DNA of 50,924 bases from CAYSEW01 sp964430245 (GTDB taxonomy: Bacteria > Bacteroidota > Bacteroidia > Flavobacteriales_D > Parvicellaceae), in contig CAYSEW010000022.1 of NCBI GenBank assembly GCA_964430245.1, forward strand, positions 1 to 50,924, written 5' to 3'. Made by a program: the position numbers and the translations under genes. This document shows, in pieces, positions 42,035 to 50,924 of this stretch (position 1 is the stretch's first letter; every line of letters begins with the position of its first letter). The notes under the pieces were generated by a model. That model saw only the letters and a list, made by a program, of their open reading frames with translations. It did no database searches and was not told where the DNA came from.

Positions 42035-44500
42035 ATGGCTAGTAATTTAGTGATAGTTGAGTCCCCTGCAAAAGCAAAAACCATAGAAAATTATCTCGGA
42101 AAAGAGTATGTTGTTAAATCTAGTTTTGGACATATTAGAGAGCTTTCTTCTAAAGGAATGTCTGTAGATATTGAAAATGATTTTAAACCTGAGTATAAAG
42201 TTCCTTCAGATAAGAAGAAGCTAGTTGGTGAATTAAAAGCATTGGCAAAAAATGCTGAAACAGTATGGTTGGCAACTGATGAGGATCGAGAAGGTGAGGC
42301 TATTTCTTGGCATTTAGTTGAGGCATTATCATTAAAAGACGATAAAACAAGAAGAATTACTTTTAACGAGATTACAAAGAAAGCAGTTTTAAATGCTGTA
42401 GATAATCCTAGGAAAATTAATCTTGATCTGGTTAATTCACAGCAAGCTAGAAGAATTTTGGATAGAATAGTTGGATTTGAACTATCTCCAGTTCTTTGGA
42501 GAAAAGTAAAGCCACAGCTTTCTGCTGGAAGGGTTCAGTCTGTAACAGTTAGATTAATAGTAGAAAAAGAAAAGTCAATTATTGAATTTTCTCCAGAGAT
42601 GTCTTTTAAAGTAGTAGCATTTTTTGAAATCAATGAAAATGAGTTTAAGTCAGATCTTGATATTTCATTTAAATCAGAAGAAGAAGCACGTTTGTTTCTT
42701 GAAAATTGTATAGGTGCTAATTTTATTATTCAGGATGTTCAGAAAAAACCAGGCAAAAAAAGTCCATCAGCGCCATTCACAACGTCAACACTTCAGCAAG
42801 AAGCAAGCAGGAAGTTAGGTTTTAATGTAACGAGAACCATGTCGGTTGCTCAACGCTTATATGAATCAGGTAAAATCACCTACATGAGAACAGATTCTGT
42901 TAATTTATCTGATGATGCAATTGCTGCTGCTAAAAATGAAATCTCAAACAGTTATGGCATTGATTACTGTAATCCAAAAAAATATTATAATAAAAACAAA
43001 TCTGCTCAGGAGGCTCATGAGGCGATCAGGCCTGCGGATTTTTCATCCCGTTTTATAGGTGACAATTCTCCAGAAGATAAATTATATCAGCTCATTTGGA
43101 AAAGAGCTATTGCCTCACAAATGAGTGACGCTGAGGTTGAAAGGACAAAAATAGTTGTAGATGTTTCAGGGAGTGAGCGCAAATTCATTGCTAACGGAGA
43201 AGTTGTGAAATTTGATGGGTTTTTAAAAATTTATTTAGAAGGAAAAGATGATGATCACCAAAAAGAAGATATAGGTGTATTACCTTCTGTAGAAAAAGGG
43301 GATGAGCTAATGTATAATAGTATGTTGGCAAATCAGCGATTTTCTAGACCACCATCAAGATATACAGAAGCATCATTGGTTAAAAAGTTAGAGGAATTAG
43401 GTATAGGGAGACCTTCTACATATGCACCCACAATTAGAACTGTTCAGGACAGAGGCTATGTTGAAAGAAAAAATCTTGAAGGTGATGAAAGAGAAGTCGT
43501 AGCGCTATCAATTCAGGATGGCAAATTAGTAAAGGACATAAATAAAGAGAAATTTGGAGCTGACAAAGGAAAGCTGTTTCCAACATCAATTGGTGATGTT
43601 GTTAATGGGTTTTTAATTAAACATTTCCAGAAGATTATGGATTATAATTTCACTGCTAATATTGAGAAGGAATTGGACGCCATAGCTGAAGGATCTTTGC
43701 AGTGGACAAATATGCTTGGTAAATTTTACACACCTTTCCATGAAAATATAGACCATACATTAGAAAATGCTACTAGAGCAACAGGGGAAAGAGAATTAGG
43801 AACAGACCCTGAGTCGGGAGAAAAAGTGATTGCTAGATTAGGTAGGTTTGGTCCTATGGTACAAATTGGAGAGGCATCGGAAGATGAGTCTAAAAAACCA
43901 AGATTTGCTTCTTTACACCCCAATCAAAGTATTAATACTATTACACTTGAAGAAGCTATGGAGTTGTTTAAATTTCCAAAAACTCTTGGTGATCATAATG
44001 GGGCAGAAGTTGTACTTGCTCAAGGTAAATTCGGACCATATTTAAAGCATAACAATCAAAATATCAGTATTCCTAAAGGAGAGGCTATAGAAAGTGTGAA
44101 TTTAGATAGAGCTGTGGAATTAATTCTTTTAAAACAAAAGGCAGATGCTCCTATTGCAGAGTATGAAGGTCTTCCTGTTCAAAAAGGAAAGGGAAGGTTT
44201 GGACCGTATATCAAATGGAATGGTATGTTTATCAATGTTAATAAGAAATATGATTTCGATCATCTTACAGACGAGGATATATCAATTTTAATTGAAGAAA
44301 AAAAACAAAAAGAGATAGATAAATTTATCCATAACTGGGAAGATGAGGGAATCTCAGTTCAAAAAGGTCGTTGGGGAAAATCAATGGTAGTGAAAGGTAA
44401 GCTAAAAATTGATCTTCCTAAATCTGTTGACCCCAAAGAGCTTTCATTAGAAGAAGTGAAAAAAATGATTGAGGAAAAGTCTAAAAAAGTTAAGAAATAA
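42035..44500 (+). CDS. topA: DNA topoisomerase I
   Basis: Type IA topoisomerase that relaxes negative supercoils. 821 residues from ATG 42035 (MASNLVIVESPAKAKTIE). The TOPRIM domain holds the acidic residues of TDEDREGE (Asp82, Glu83, Asp84); the catalytic tyrosine is Tyr283 in ITYMRTDSVNLS; and the QQEASRKLGFN, HEAIRP and TYAPTIRTVQDRGYV blocks follow. The C-terminus has no zinc-finger cysteines but four Gly/Phe-rich repeats (RFGPMVQIG, KFGPYLKH, RFGPYIKWNG, RWGKSMVV), the repeat form common in Bacteroidota and Chlamydiae. The next gene starts 4 bases later. Confidence 0.96.
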   Translation: MASNLVIVESPAKAKTIENYLGKEYVVKSSFGHIRELSSKGMSVDIENDFKPEYKVPSDKKKLVGELKALAKNAETVWLATDEDREGEAISWHLVEALSLKDDKTRRITFNEITKKAVLNAVDNPRKINLDLVNSQQARRILDRIVGFELSPVLWRKVKPQLSAGRVQSVTVRLIVEKEKSIIEFSPEMSFKVVAFFEINENEFKSDLDISFKSEEEARLFLENCIGANFIIQDVQKKPGKKSPSAPFTTSTLQQEASRKLGFNVTRTMSVAQRLYESGKITYMRTDSVNLSDDAIAAAKNEISNSYGIDYCNPKKYYNKNKSAQEAHEAIRPADFSSRFIGDNSPEDKLYQLIWKRAIASQMSDAEVERTKIVVDVSGSERKFIANGEVVKFDGFLKIYLEGKDDDHQKEDIGVLPSVEKGDELMYNSMLANQRFSRPPSRYTEASLVKKLEELGIGRPSTYAPTIRTVQDRGYVERKNLEGDEREVVALSIQDGKLVKDINKEKFGADKGKLFPTSIGDVVNGFLIKHFQKIMDYNFTANIEKELDAIAEGSLQWTNMLGKFYTPFHENIDHTLENATRATGERELGTDPESGEKVIARLGRFGPMVQIGEASEDESKKPRFASLHPNQSINTITLEEAMELFKFPKTLGDHNGAEVVLAQGKFGPYLKHNNQNISIPKGEAIESVNLDRAVELILLKQKADAPIAEYEGLPVQKGKGRFGPYIKWNGMFINVNKKYDFDHLTDEDISILIEEKKQKEIDKFIHNWEDEGISVQKGRWGKSMVVKGKLKIDLPKSVDPKELSLEEVKKMIEEKSKKVKK

Positions 44501-44504
44501 TTCA

Positions 44505-45659
44505 ATGGAGTTAGATATATTTTTTCAGCCTTTTGAAAGTTTTTCTTTAGAAAAGGAATCAATCGGTTTATCAATTGATGCTTATGCTAATGATCATTTC
44601 CCTGATTGGAAAAACAAGGATATTGTAATAATTGGTATTCAGGAAGACAGAAATTCAAAACAAAATAAAGGATCAGAAAAGGGTCAAAATAACATAAGAG
44701 AGGAATTTTATCAGCTACATTCTTTAGTGGATTTTCAAATAGCTGATCTAGGAAATGTAATCAAAGGAAAGTCAGTTGAAGATACATATGTTGCAGTTTC
44801 AGAAATTGTAAAAGAGCTGATATTGAACGGAAAGTTCGTAATTCTTTTAGGTGGGAGTCAGGATTTAACTTATGCTAATTATTTAGGATATGAAAAGATG
44901 GAGCAGGTTATTAATGTTGTTTCTGTCGACAATAATATTGACATTTCTAATAATTCAAAAGAAACGCATGATTGTTCAAATTATTTAAACAAGATAGTTC
45001 TTCATAAACCCAATTATCTATTTAATTTCTCTCAAATAGGGCATCAAGGTTACCTAGTTAAGAAAAGTCAGCTAAATTTATTAGAAGAATTATATTTTGA
45101 CTATTTAAGGTTAGGTCAGGTTCAAGAAGATATAACTCTTTGTGAACCTATCCTTAGAAATGCAGATATCTTGAGTATAGACCTTAAAGTAATGAGGAAT
45201 AGTGAATATACTAGTTCTTATAATTTAGGTCCCAATGGCTTATTTGCTAATGAAATATGTCAGTTGATGAAATATGCTGGAATAAGTGATAAATTGTCAA
45301 GTGTTGGTATTTATGAATATATCCCAGAGCTAGATAAAAATAGAATGGGTGCAAAGCTGATTGCTCAAATGATCTTCTTTTTAGTGACAGGTTATTATAG
45401 TAGAAAAGGGGATTACCCATATGGGTTAAAATCCGATAATTTAAAATATGTGGTTCATCATGATGAGATTGATCATAATCTTATTTTTTATAAAAGCCCT
45501 AAAAGTGATCGATGGTGGTTAGAGGTTCCCTATCCACCTAGGAACGATTTTAAATTTGAAAGACATCATTTAGTTCCATGTAGCTATAATGACTATGAAT
45601 CTGCCATGAAAGAAAATATTCCAGATATATGGTGGAAGACCTACAGGAAATTAAATTAG
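44505..45659 (+). CDS. Degenerate arginase/formiminoglutamase-fold protein
   Basis: 384 residues from ATG 44505, starting 4 bases after topA. It has the ureohydrolase (arginase/HutG) layout: a beta strand and GGSQD at 116-120 where enzymes have GGxHS, VDNNID at 141-146 where enzymes have DAHxD, and SIDLKVM at 224-230 where enzymes have SxDxDxxDP. Of the six usual Mn ligands only three are kept (Asp142, Asp146, Asp226); the others are Gln119, Asn144 and Lys228. It therefore looks like an inactive relative of formimidoylglutamase, the name such genes usually receive. It lies between topA and the type IX secretion genes, an arrangement known in flavobacteria. Its role may be structural or regulatory. 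Confidence 0.75.
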   Translation: MELDIFFQPFESFSLEKESIGLSIDAYANDHFPDWKNKDIVIIGIQEDRNSKQNKGSEKGQNNIREEFYQLHSLVDFQIADLGNVIKGKSVEDTYVAVSEIVKELILNGKFVILLGGSQDLTYANYLGYEKMEQVINVVSVDNNIDISNNSKETHDCSNYLNKIVLHKPNYLFNFSQIGHQGYLVKKSQLNLLEELYFDYLRLGQVQEDITLCEPILRNADILSIDLKVMRNSEYTSSYNLGPNGLFANEICQLMKYAGISDKLSSVGIYEYIPELDKNRMGAKLIAQMIFFLVTGYYSRKGDYPYGLKSDNLKYVVHHDEIDHNLIFYKSPKSDRWWLEVPYPPRNDFKFERHHLVPCSYNDYESAMKENIPDIWWKTYRKLN

Positions 45660-45802
45660 ATTATTTACCTTATTCTATTATCTTTATATCCTTGAAAATG
45701 GGAGCTTTGTAAAATAAAATTTATTACATTTACAGATTTGCTTATCTTTAATAAGATATAATTGAAACATAATACATTAAAAATCAGTTAATTGATTAAA
45801 AC

Positions 45803-46741
45803 ATGAAGAAATTATTAATCGCATTAGCATTTGTCTTAGGATTACAAAATGTAAATTCACAGCAGGATTATCAGTTTACACATTATATGTTTGATAATCT
45901 ATCATTTAACCCAGGTTATGCTGGTTTAACCCAAAGTATATGTGGGACTATGATTTTTAGACAACAATGGTCTGGATTCAATGGTAGCCCTACTACGGGT
46001 TTGGTTAATGTGCATGCGCCAGTTCAATTATTAAGAGGAGGTATAGGCTTAACTTATCTTAATGATCAATTAGGATTTGAAAAGAATAACATTGCGAGAT
46101 TGAGCTACTCATATCATCAGGCAATAGGAGTAGGAACATTAGGAATAGGTGTTAGTGCAGGAATTGTTCAGAAAAGTTTAAATGCTACATGGATTACACC
46201 AGATCAAGGCGCTGGATATATAGATGGTACAGACCCTGGCATTGCTTTATCTAATGCAAGTGACATGGTTCCGGATTTTAATTTTGGACTATTTTACAGA
46301 ACCAATCAACTTTTTATGGGAATTTCAGCAACACATCTAGGTGGGTTAGAGATGGATGATTTGAATGTAAAGAATGTACATCATTATTGGATTACTGCTG
46401 GTTATAATTATGATATAGATCCATCGTGGAAATTAAGACCAAGTGTATTAATTAAATCGGATGCTGCTTCAACAATTTTAGACCTAAATGTTAATGTGCT
46501 TTATAAAGATATGATCTGGGCAGGGGCTACTTATAGGCTAGGTGATGCTATTGCTCCAATGCTTGGATATCAACATAAATTTGATAATAGTGCAACCTTG
46601 AGAATAGGATATTCGTATGGTATCACAACTTCTCAGTTAGGAAACTATAATAATGGCACACACGATATTATGTTGAATTACTGTTTTAACCTTGAAAAGC
46701 CCCCGATTTTACAGAAATCCAAAAATCCGAGATTTTTATAA
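45803..46741 (+). CDS. Type IX secretion membrane protein PorP/SprF family
   Basis: Outer-membrane beta-barrel-like protein of the type IX secretion system, 312 residues. The signal peptide MKKLLIALAFVLGLQNVNS is followed by the family signature YQFTHYMFDNLSFNPGYAG, then FRQQWSGFNGSPTT and a series of alternating strands (GAGYIDGTDPG, FNFGLFYRTNQLFMGISATHL), ending in NYCFNLEKP. PorP binds the GldK/PorK-N ring or the secreted adhesins' C-terminal signals. It is the first T9SS gene of this cluster, 143 bases after the arginase-like gene. The intergenic region has a weak promoter candidate (TTTG at 45706, CAGATTTG at 45733). It ends just before the assembly gap. Confidence 0.9.
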   Translation: MKKLLIALAFVLGLQNVNSQQDYQFTHYMFDNLSFNPGYAGLTQSICGTMIFRQQWSGFNGSPTTGLVNVHAPVQLLRGGIGLTYLNDQLGFEKNNIARLSYSYHQAIGVGTLGIGVSAGIVQKSLNATWITPDQGAGYIDGTDPGIALSNASDMVPDFNFGLFYRTNQLFMGISATHLGGLEMDDLNVKNVHHYWITAGYNYDIDPSWKLRPSVLIKSDAASTILDLNVNVLYKDMIWAGATYRLGDAIAPMLGYQHKFDNSATLRIGYSYGITTSQLGNYNNGTHDIMLNYCFNLEKPPILQKSKNPRFL

Positions 46742-46761
46742 TTAAATAAAATGAAACTTTA
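46707..46761 (+). repeat. 55-bp direct repeat, copy 1 (contig end)
   Basis: The last 55 bases before the run of N, covering the end of the porP gene and its downstream spacer. They are identical to 46862-46916. Confidence 0.98.
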
Positions 46762-46861
46762 NNNNNNNNNNNNNNNNNNNNNNNNNNNNNNNNNNNNNNN
46801 NNNNNNNNNNNNNNNNNNNNNNNNNNNNNNNNNNNNNNNNNNNNNNNNNNNNNNNNNNNNN
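46762..46861. other. Assembly gap (100 N)
   Basis: Exactly 100 N, a placeholder length, so it gives no information on real distance. It is flanked by identical 55-bp ends, indicating two contigs that overlap by 55 bases. Any reading frame through the gap is meaningless. Confidence 0.99.
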
Positions 46862-46916
46862 TTTTACAGAAATCCAAAAATCCGAGATTTTTATAATTAA
46901 ATAAAATGAAACTTTA
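46862..46916 (+). repeat. 55-bp direct repeat, copy 2 (contig start)
   Basis: Identical to 46707-46761. It repeats the last codons of porP, including the stop, out of context and is probably the same genomic DNA as copy 1. Confidence 0.98.
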
Positions 46917-47009
46917 AGAATTTAGCTTCGTTAAAAGCATTCGCTTAGAAGAGATATGAAAAAAGAAAAACATAAGTCAAGCGATCAGAGTTTTATAAAA
47001 AATGGGAGC

Positions 47010-48521
47010 ATGAAAAATATATTGTATTTTATTGTAGTGGTCACACTTTTTTCCAGCTGTATGGAAGGAAGTAGGGGCGAGTTAACAGGTGTTTACGGAA
47101 GACCTTTATGGTATCAAGTAGATCCTTACGGAATGTTATATATTCCAGCAGGTAGTTTTAATATGGGTCAGAGCGATCAGGACGTCCCTATGGCTCATTA
47201 TTCTAGAACTAAAACTGTTTCTCAGGGTGCGTTTTATATGGATCAAACTGAGATATCTAATAATGAGTACAGACAATTTGTTGTTTGGGTAAGAGACTCG
47301 ATAGCGAGAAGAAAATTAGGCGCAGAATTTCCAGATGAATTTTTGATCCCTACATATGATGATGAATTAGAGCAAAAAGATGAGGAACAATGGACCCTGA
47401 ATTGGAATAGAAGGTTCAGGTTTAATTCAATGAATCCAGAAAGAGGAGATAATGCAGATTACGCACCACTTTTAGCTGATATGTTCTTGATTCCTAATGA
47501 AAGATTCTATCAAAGAAAAGAGATCGATACTAGGAAATTAAATTTTGAATATTATTGGATTGATCTTCAAGAAGCTGCAAGAAAAGGTAGGCCATTGGTG
47601 AAAAGACTTTCAAACTCTGAAGCTGGTGAAGATGAAGAACACAGGAGAATCATGAAAAATCCAAATATGCCCTTCCCTGCGGATCCTGGTATAGTACAAG
47701 GTAAGGATGAGCCATTAGGTGATGATTGGGGGTATGGTGTAGGTCGTAATATAAAAGGTCAGAATAATGCCATAAGAGGTCATTCAGATCGTTCTAAATT
47801 TATTATTAAAGAAATTATTAATGTTTATCCAGATACATTATGCTGGGTTCATGATTTTACTTACAGTAATAATGAACACATGACTAATATGTATTTCTGG
47901 CATCCAGCATATGATGAATATCCAGTAGTTGGAGTTACTTGGCAACAAGCTAATGCATTTAATGTGTGGAGAACTCAATTATTAAATAGTTATAAAGGAA
48001 GTTATGGAGAATCGTATGTGCAGGACTTTAGACTACCTAGTGAAACAGAATGGGAATATGCATCAAGAGGTGGTTTAGACCTCAATCCATATCCATGGGG
48101 TGGACCATATATAAGAAATGCAAGAGGTTGCTTTTTAGGTAACTTTAAACCAATGCGTGGAAGGTACATGGAAGATGGTGGTTTTCATACTGTAAAAGTA
48201 AATTCGTACCATCCTAACGATTATGGATTATACTGTATGGCGGGTAACGTTGCAGAATGGTGCAGCTCTGCTTATGAAGAATCAATTTATGAATTTGCAC
48301 ACGATTTGAATACAGAATATAAATATAATGCTATGGATCATGACCCACCATCAATGAAAAGAAAAGTCATTAGGGGAGGTTCATGGAAAGATATTGGTTA
48401 TTATCTTCAAACTGGATCAAGGTCTTTTGAATATCAGGATACAGCAAAATCTTACATTGGATTTAGAAGTGTCATGTCCTATTTAGGAAGAGGTGGTCCA
48501 AATAAAGAAGGTGATATATAA
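47010..48521 (+). CDS. gldK: Gliding motility / type IX secretion lipoprotein GldK
   Basis: Outer-membrane lipoprotein that forms, with GldN, the periplasmic ring of the type IX secretion system. From ATG 47010 the product has a clean lipoprotein signal (MKNILYFIVVVTLFSSC, Cys17) and 503 residues; an earlier ATG at 46956 would add 18 polar residues in front. The body is a formylglycine-generating-enzyme (FGE-sulfatase)-like fold: MLYIPAGSFNMGQSDQD, MDQTEISNNEYRQFV, VGVTWQQANAFNVWR, RLPSETEWEYASRGG, GNVAEWCSSAY, VIRGGSW and YIGFRSVM. Spacing to gldL is 51 bases. It follows the porP gene across the assembly gap. Confidence 0.95.
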   Translation: MKNILYFIVVVTLFSSCMEGSRGELTGVYGRPLWYQVDPYGMLYIPAGSFNMGQSDQDVPMAHYSRTKTVSQGAFYMDQTEISNNEYRQFVVWVRDSIARRKLGAEFPDEFLIPTYDDELEQKDEEQWTLNWNRRFRFNSMNPERGDNADYAPLLADMFLIPNERFYQRKEIDTRKLNFEYYWIDLQEAARKGRPLVKRLSNSEAGEDEEHRRIMKNPNMPFPADPGIVQGKDEPLGDDWGYGVGRNIKGQNNAIRGHSDRSKFIIKEIINVYPDTLCWVHDFTYSNNEHMTNMYFWHPAYDEYPVVGVTWQQANAFNVWRTQLLNSYKGSYGESYVQDFRLPSETEWEYASRGGLDLNPYPWGGPYIRNARGCFLGNFKPMRGRYMEDGGFHTVKVNSYHPNDYGLYCMAGNVAEWCSSAYEESIYEFAHDLNTEYKYNAMDHDPPSMKRKVIRGGSWKDIGYYLQTGSRSFEYQDTAKSYIGFRSVMSYLGRGGPNKEGDI

Positions 48522-48572
48522 TTTAAAACAGAAACAATAAACTTTAATTAATAACTAAAAAATTTAAATAAA

Positions 48573-49391
48573 ATGAGTGGAGGTAACAGTTTTTTTGAAA
48601 GTAAAAAATTTAAATTAACCATGAAATACATTTATGGTTGGGGAGCTTCAATCGTAATTGTAGGTGCATTATTTAAAATATTACACTGGCCTGGTGCTGA
48701 TATTATGCTGATTGTTGGTCTATTAACTGAAGCTGCAATTTTCTTTGTATCTGCTTTCGAACCTTTGCATGAAGAGGTAGATTGGACTTTGGTTTATCCT
48801 GAATTAGCTTTAGGACATGCTGATGATGATCTAAATGCTTTACCAGATAATGTTGGTTCAGATGAAACTGTTGTTGAACAATTAGACAATATGTTAGCTG
48901 ATTCAAAAATAGAACCAGAATTAATTGAAAGTTTAGGAAAAGGAATGAGAAACTTAAGTGATAGCGCTAATAAACTAAATGATATTTCTTCAGCGTCTGA
49001 TGCTACAGAAGAATATGTTTCTAATTTAAAAGGTGCTTCCTCAAAAGTAGGTGAATTAAGTAATGCTTATGATATGGCTGCGAATTCTATTGCAGAAATA
49101 ACATCAGCTGCAAGTGGCGCAGATACAGGTTTTGGTGAACAATTAGAAAAAGTATCCGGAAATCTTTCTGCTCTAAATAATGTATATGAAATGCAGTTAA
49201 AAGGTGCATCAGATCATTTACAGGTTACAGAACAAATGTATTCAGGTATTAGTGAATTAATGACGAATCTTCATTCATCTCTTGATGATACTAAGAGATA
49301 TAAAGATACCATGTCTGAGCTAAGTGCTAATTTAGCTTCATTGAACACTGTTTATGGTAATATGCTTTCTGCAATGAATGTGAACAGATAA
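48573..49391 (+). CDS. gldL: Gliding motility / type IX secretion motor protein GldL
   Basis: Inner-membrane stator-like protein that, with GldM, turns the proton motive force into rotation for gliding and secretion. 272 residues. TM1 (about 17-38) and TM2 (about 45-63) carry the conserved membrane glutamates, seen as Glu53 (LLTEAAIFF) and Glu63 (SAFEP), which by position match the proton-path Glu pair known in GldL of Flavobacterium johnsoniae. The C-terminal two thirds is a cytoplasmic coiled-coil with recurrent Ser/Ala/Asn heptads. gldM starts 52 bases downstream. Confidence 0.95.
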   Translation: MSGGNSFFESKKFKLTMKYIYGWGASIVIVGALFKILHWPGADIMLIVGLLTEAAIFFVSAFEPLHEEVDWTLVYPELALGHADDDLNALPDNVGSDETVVEQLDNMLADSKIEPELIESLGKGMRNLSDSANKLNDISSASDATEEYVSNLKGASSKVGELSNAYDMAANSIAEITSAASGADTGFGEQLEKVSGNLSALNNVYEMQLKGASDHLQVTEQMYSGISELMTNLHSSLDDTKRYKDTMSELSANLASLNTVYGNMLSAMNVNR

Positions 49392-49443
49392 ATAAAAGTT
49401 GTATTGATCAATAACTATTATTAACAAATTAAAATAAAAAATT

Positions 49444-50924
49444 ATGGGAGGTGGTAAGGAAACACCAAGACAGAAAATGATCGGTATGATGTATTTAGTA
49501 CTGTTGGCATTATTGGCCATGAATGTTTCTAAATCAATTATACAGGCGTTCATTACTTTAAATAGTAAAATGGAGGCCAGTGTTGAACCTGTGCTTATAT
49601 ATAATTCTGGTATGACTGATGAGTTAGAAGGTAAAATAACTGCACTTGTAACAACTAAAGCAGACCCTAAAGCGATAGAGAGTGCTAAAAAGCATAAAGT
49701 GACAATGGATAAGATCAACACGCTAACTAAAGATATGTGGAATACATTGATCGAATCTAATTATAAATTATTAGTAGAGTCAGTTGGAGAAGCTACTCTT
49801 TCTGGTATGGTTGATGATGAGGGGCATAAAATTGAAATGAAAAGTAAGCCAGATGAAAGAGGTTATATGCACTTGCATGACCTTTCACATTTCACTAAAA
49901 AAGATGATTATGATACACCAACAAGGTTATTTGTTGGCCCAGATCATAATAACATTGCAAAAGACGGTAAAATAATAGTTGAAGGATTAGTTAATTATAG
50001 GAATGAGCTTTGTACATCAATAGCAAATTATACTATAGAGAATGACGACCCTACAAAAACTATTAAATATAGTTTTGATGCTAAAGGAATTCCAAAGCCT
50101 AAGTTTTTGTCTTCAGATGGGGATCGTCAAAAATTCAGAGAAGATGTAGAGAAATATATTGAAACTCAAAATGTTCATAAAAATGATAAATCAGTAATAA
50201 GAGACATTATTGTTAGACTAACCATACCTGAAGCAGTTTTAAATCATGGTGAGGAATATCCCTGGATTGCTGCTCAGTTTGATCATGCTCCAATTGTTGC
50301 TGCTACTGCAGTTTTTACTTCTTTAAGGTCAGATATTGTTAGTGTCGAAACATTAGCATCTCAGACTATTTTAGGTAGAGTGAAAGCACCTAATTTTAGT
50401 TTTAATAAAATTGAACCTTTGGCATTTGCATCAAGTAGTTATATTAATCAAGGAGATTCTATAGGCTTAAAGGTAATGATGGCTGCTTATGACTCTACTG
50501 AGGCAATGAAATTAGTATATTGGGAAGATGATACTACTCAAATCAACCTACCTAGATCACAAAGGGATCCTGCTTTAATGCAACAGTATAATGGTAAGGC
50601 TAGCTCAATGCTTAATTTCACAGGTGGACCGGGTGATCATACAATAGTTGGAGAAATAGCTGTTAAAGAAAAAGGAGTTGAAAAATGGAAGCCATGGAAA
50701 TTCCATTACAGTGTTGGTTCTCCAAGTGCCGCTGTTTCTGCAGCAGACCTTCAAGTGTTATATAAAGGTTGGAAAAATAAAATTAAAGTAGCAGCTGCTG
50801 GTTATTCATCGGAAAAAGTTAGTGTAAGCTGTTCTGGTTGTAGTATATCAAGTAAACCTGATAAAGATGGTATTTATACTGCTACCGTGTCAAAAGGTAA
50901 AAAAGCTACAATAACCGTTTCAGC
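49444..50924 (+). CDS. gldM: Gliding motility / type IX secretion motor protein GldM, 5' part
   Basis: The frame is open from ATG 49444 to the window end (about 493 codons, stop not reached); I translated it by eye and saw no stop codon. The N-terminus MGGGKETPRQKMIGMMYLVL, with one TM segment (about 14-36), is the GldM signature. The long periplasmic part is a chain of beta domains and ends in VLYKGWKNKIKVAAAGYSSE, typical of the later GldM domains. GldM projects from the GldL motor across the periplasm to the GldK/N ring. Family length is about 510-530, so only a few dozen residues are missing. gldN would be expected next. Confidence 0.95.
   Translation, partial: MGGGKETPRQKMIGMMYLVLLALLAMNVSKSIIQAFITLNSKMEASVEPVLIYNSGMTDELEGKITALVTTKADPKAIESAKKHKVTMDKINTLTKDMWNTLIESNYKLLVESVGEATLSGMVDDEGHKIEMKSKPDERGYMHLHDLSHFTKKDDYDTPTRLFVGPDHNNIAKDGKIIVEGLVNYRNELCTSIANYTIENDDPTKTIKYSFDAKGIPKPKFLSSDGDRQKFREDVEKYIETQNVHKNDKSVIRDIIVRLTIPEAVLNHGEEYPWIAAQFDHAPIVAATAVFTSLRSDIVSVETLASQTILGRVKAPNFSFNKIEPLAFASSSYINQGDSIGLKVMMAAYDSTEAMKLVYWEDDTTQINLPRSQRDPALMQQYNGKASSMLNFTGGPGDHTIVGEIAVKEKGVEKWKPWKFHYSVGSPSAAVSAADLQVLYKGWKNKIKVAAAGYSSEKVSVSCSGCSISSKPDKDGIYTATVSKGKKATITVS

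Noticed and set aside
46686..46877. A minus-strand reading frame across the run of N at the porP-gldK junction
   Set aside because: It is made of unknown residues across the assembly gap and has no family signature.
46707..46916. The flanking 55-bp direct repeats as an attachment site or transposon duplication
   Set aside because: They end exactly at the N run, have no mobile-element genes nearby and include the end of porP; unmerged contig overlap explains them.

Overview
The window is a low-GC bacterial chromosome segment from a member of the Bacteroidota, most likely a marine or free-living gliding or type IX-secreting lineage of the Flavobacteriales/Cytophagales kind. The evidence is the gldK-gldL-gldM cluster with a PorP/SprF protein, a PorE-like OmpA protein, a eukaryote-type glutamine synthetase (GSII), promoters with the Bacteroidota -7 element TAnnTTTG, and A-rich leaders with few Shine-Dalgarno sequences. 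The lineage cannot be fixed below phylum. Almost every gene belongs to a known family. I see no prophage, insertion sequence, CRISPR array or rRNA gene.

Layout. 1-803: 3' part of glutamine synthetase. 1124-3154: PorE-like OmpA protein, closed by a terminator. 3223-8492: a tight plus-strand run purM-prfA-pyrF-PspC-like-K+ channel-RmlD-like. 8528-13089: alanine/Na+ symporter, a helix-hairpin-helix protein, apt and an acyl-CoA dehydrogenase. 13157-28189: the information-processing block rpsU-xerC-hpf, then tRNA-Thr(UGU), Tyr, Gly, Thr(GGU), tuf, tRNA-Trp, secE-nusG-rplKAJL-rpoBC and a DUF3467 gene. Its tRNA-tuf-sec-nus-rpl-rpo order matches that of Escherichia coli thrU-tyrU-glyT-thrT-tufB and the following operon. 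28258-33300: a putative outer-membrane porin, acetyl-CoA synthetase and a lipoprotein of unknown function. 33297-35310 (minus): response regulator and histidine kinase. 35426-41839 (minus): groS-groL and the run miaB-sigma54 activator-lptE-TPR-secG. 42035-50924 (plus): topA, a degenerate arginase-fold protein, porP/sprF, gldK, gldL and a gldM cut by the window end.

How the genes fit together. The central block builds the transcription and translation machinery and the Sec channel (secE there, secG on the minus-strand run). LptE and the sigma54 activator point to envelope maintenance. The right end encodes the type IX secretion/gliding motor: the GldLM proton-driven motor, the GldK outer-membrane lipoprotein and a PorP/SprF partner. 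The PorE-like protein at the left end could anchor this machinery to peptidoglycan.

The assembly contains one run of 100 N (46762-46861) between porP and gldK. It is flanked by an exact 55-base duplication, so it is very probably two overlapping contigs that were not merged, not missing sequence. Four genes use GTG or TTG starts (apt GTG; xerC, secE and rpoB TTG). The most promising unexplained items are the unknown lipoprotein at 31954-33300, the arginase-fold protein that has lost half its metal ligands beside the gliding genes, and a helix-hairpin-helix protein with a possible SPOR-like middle region.
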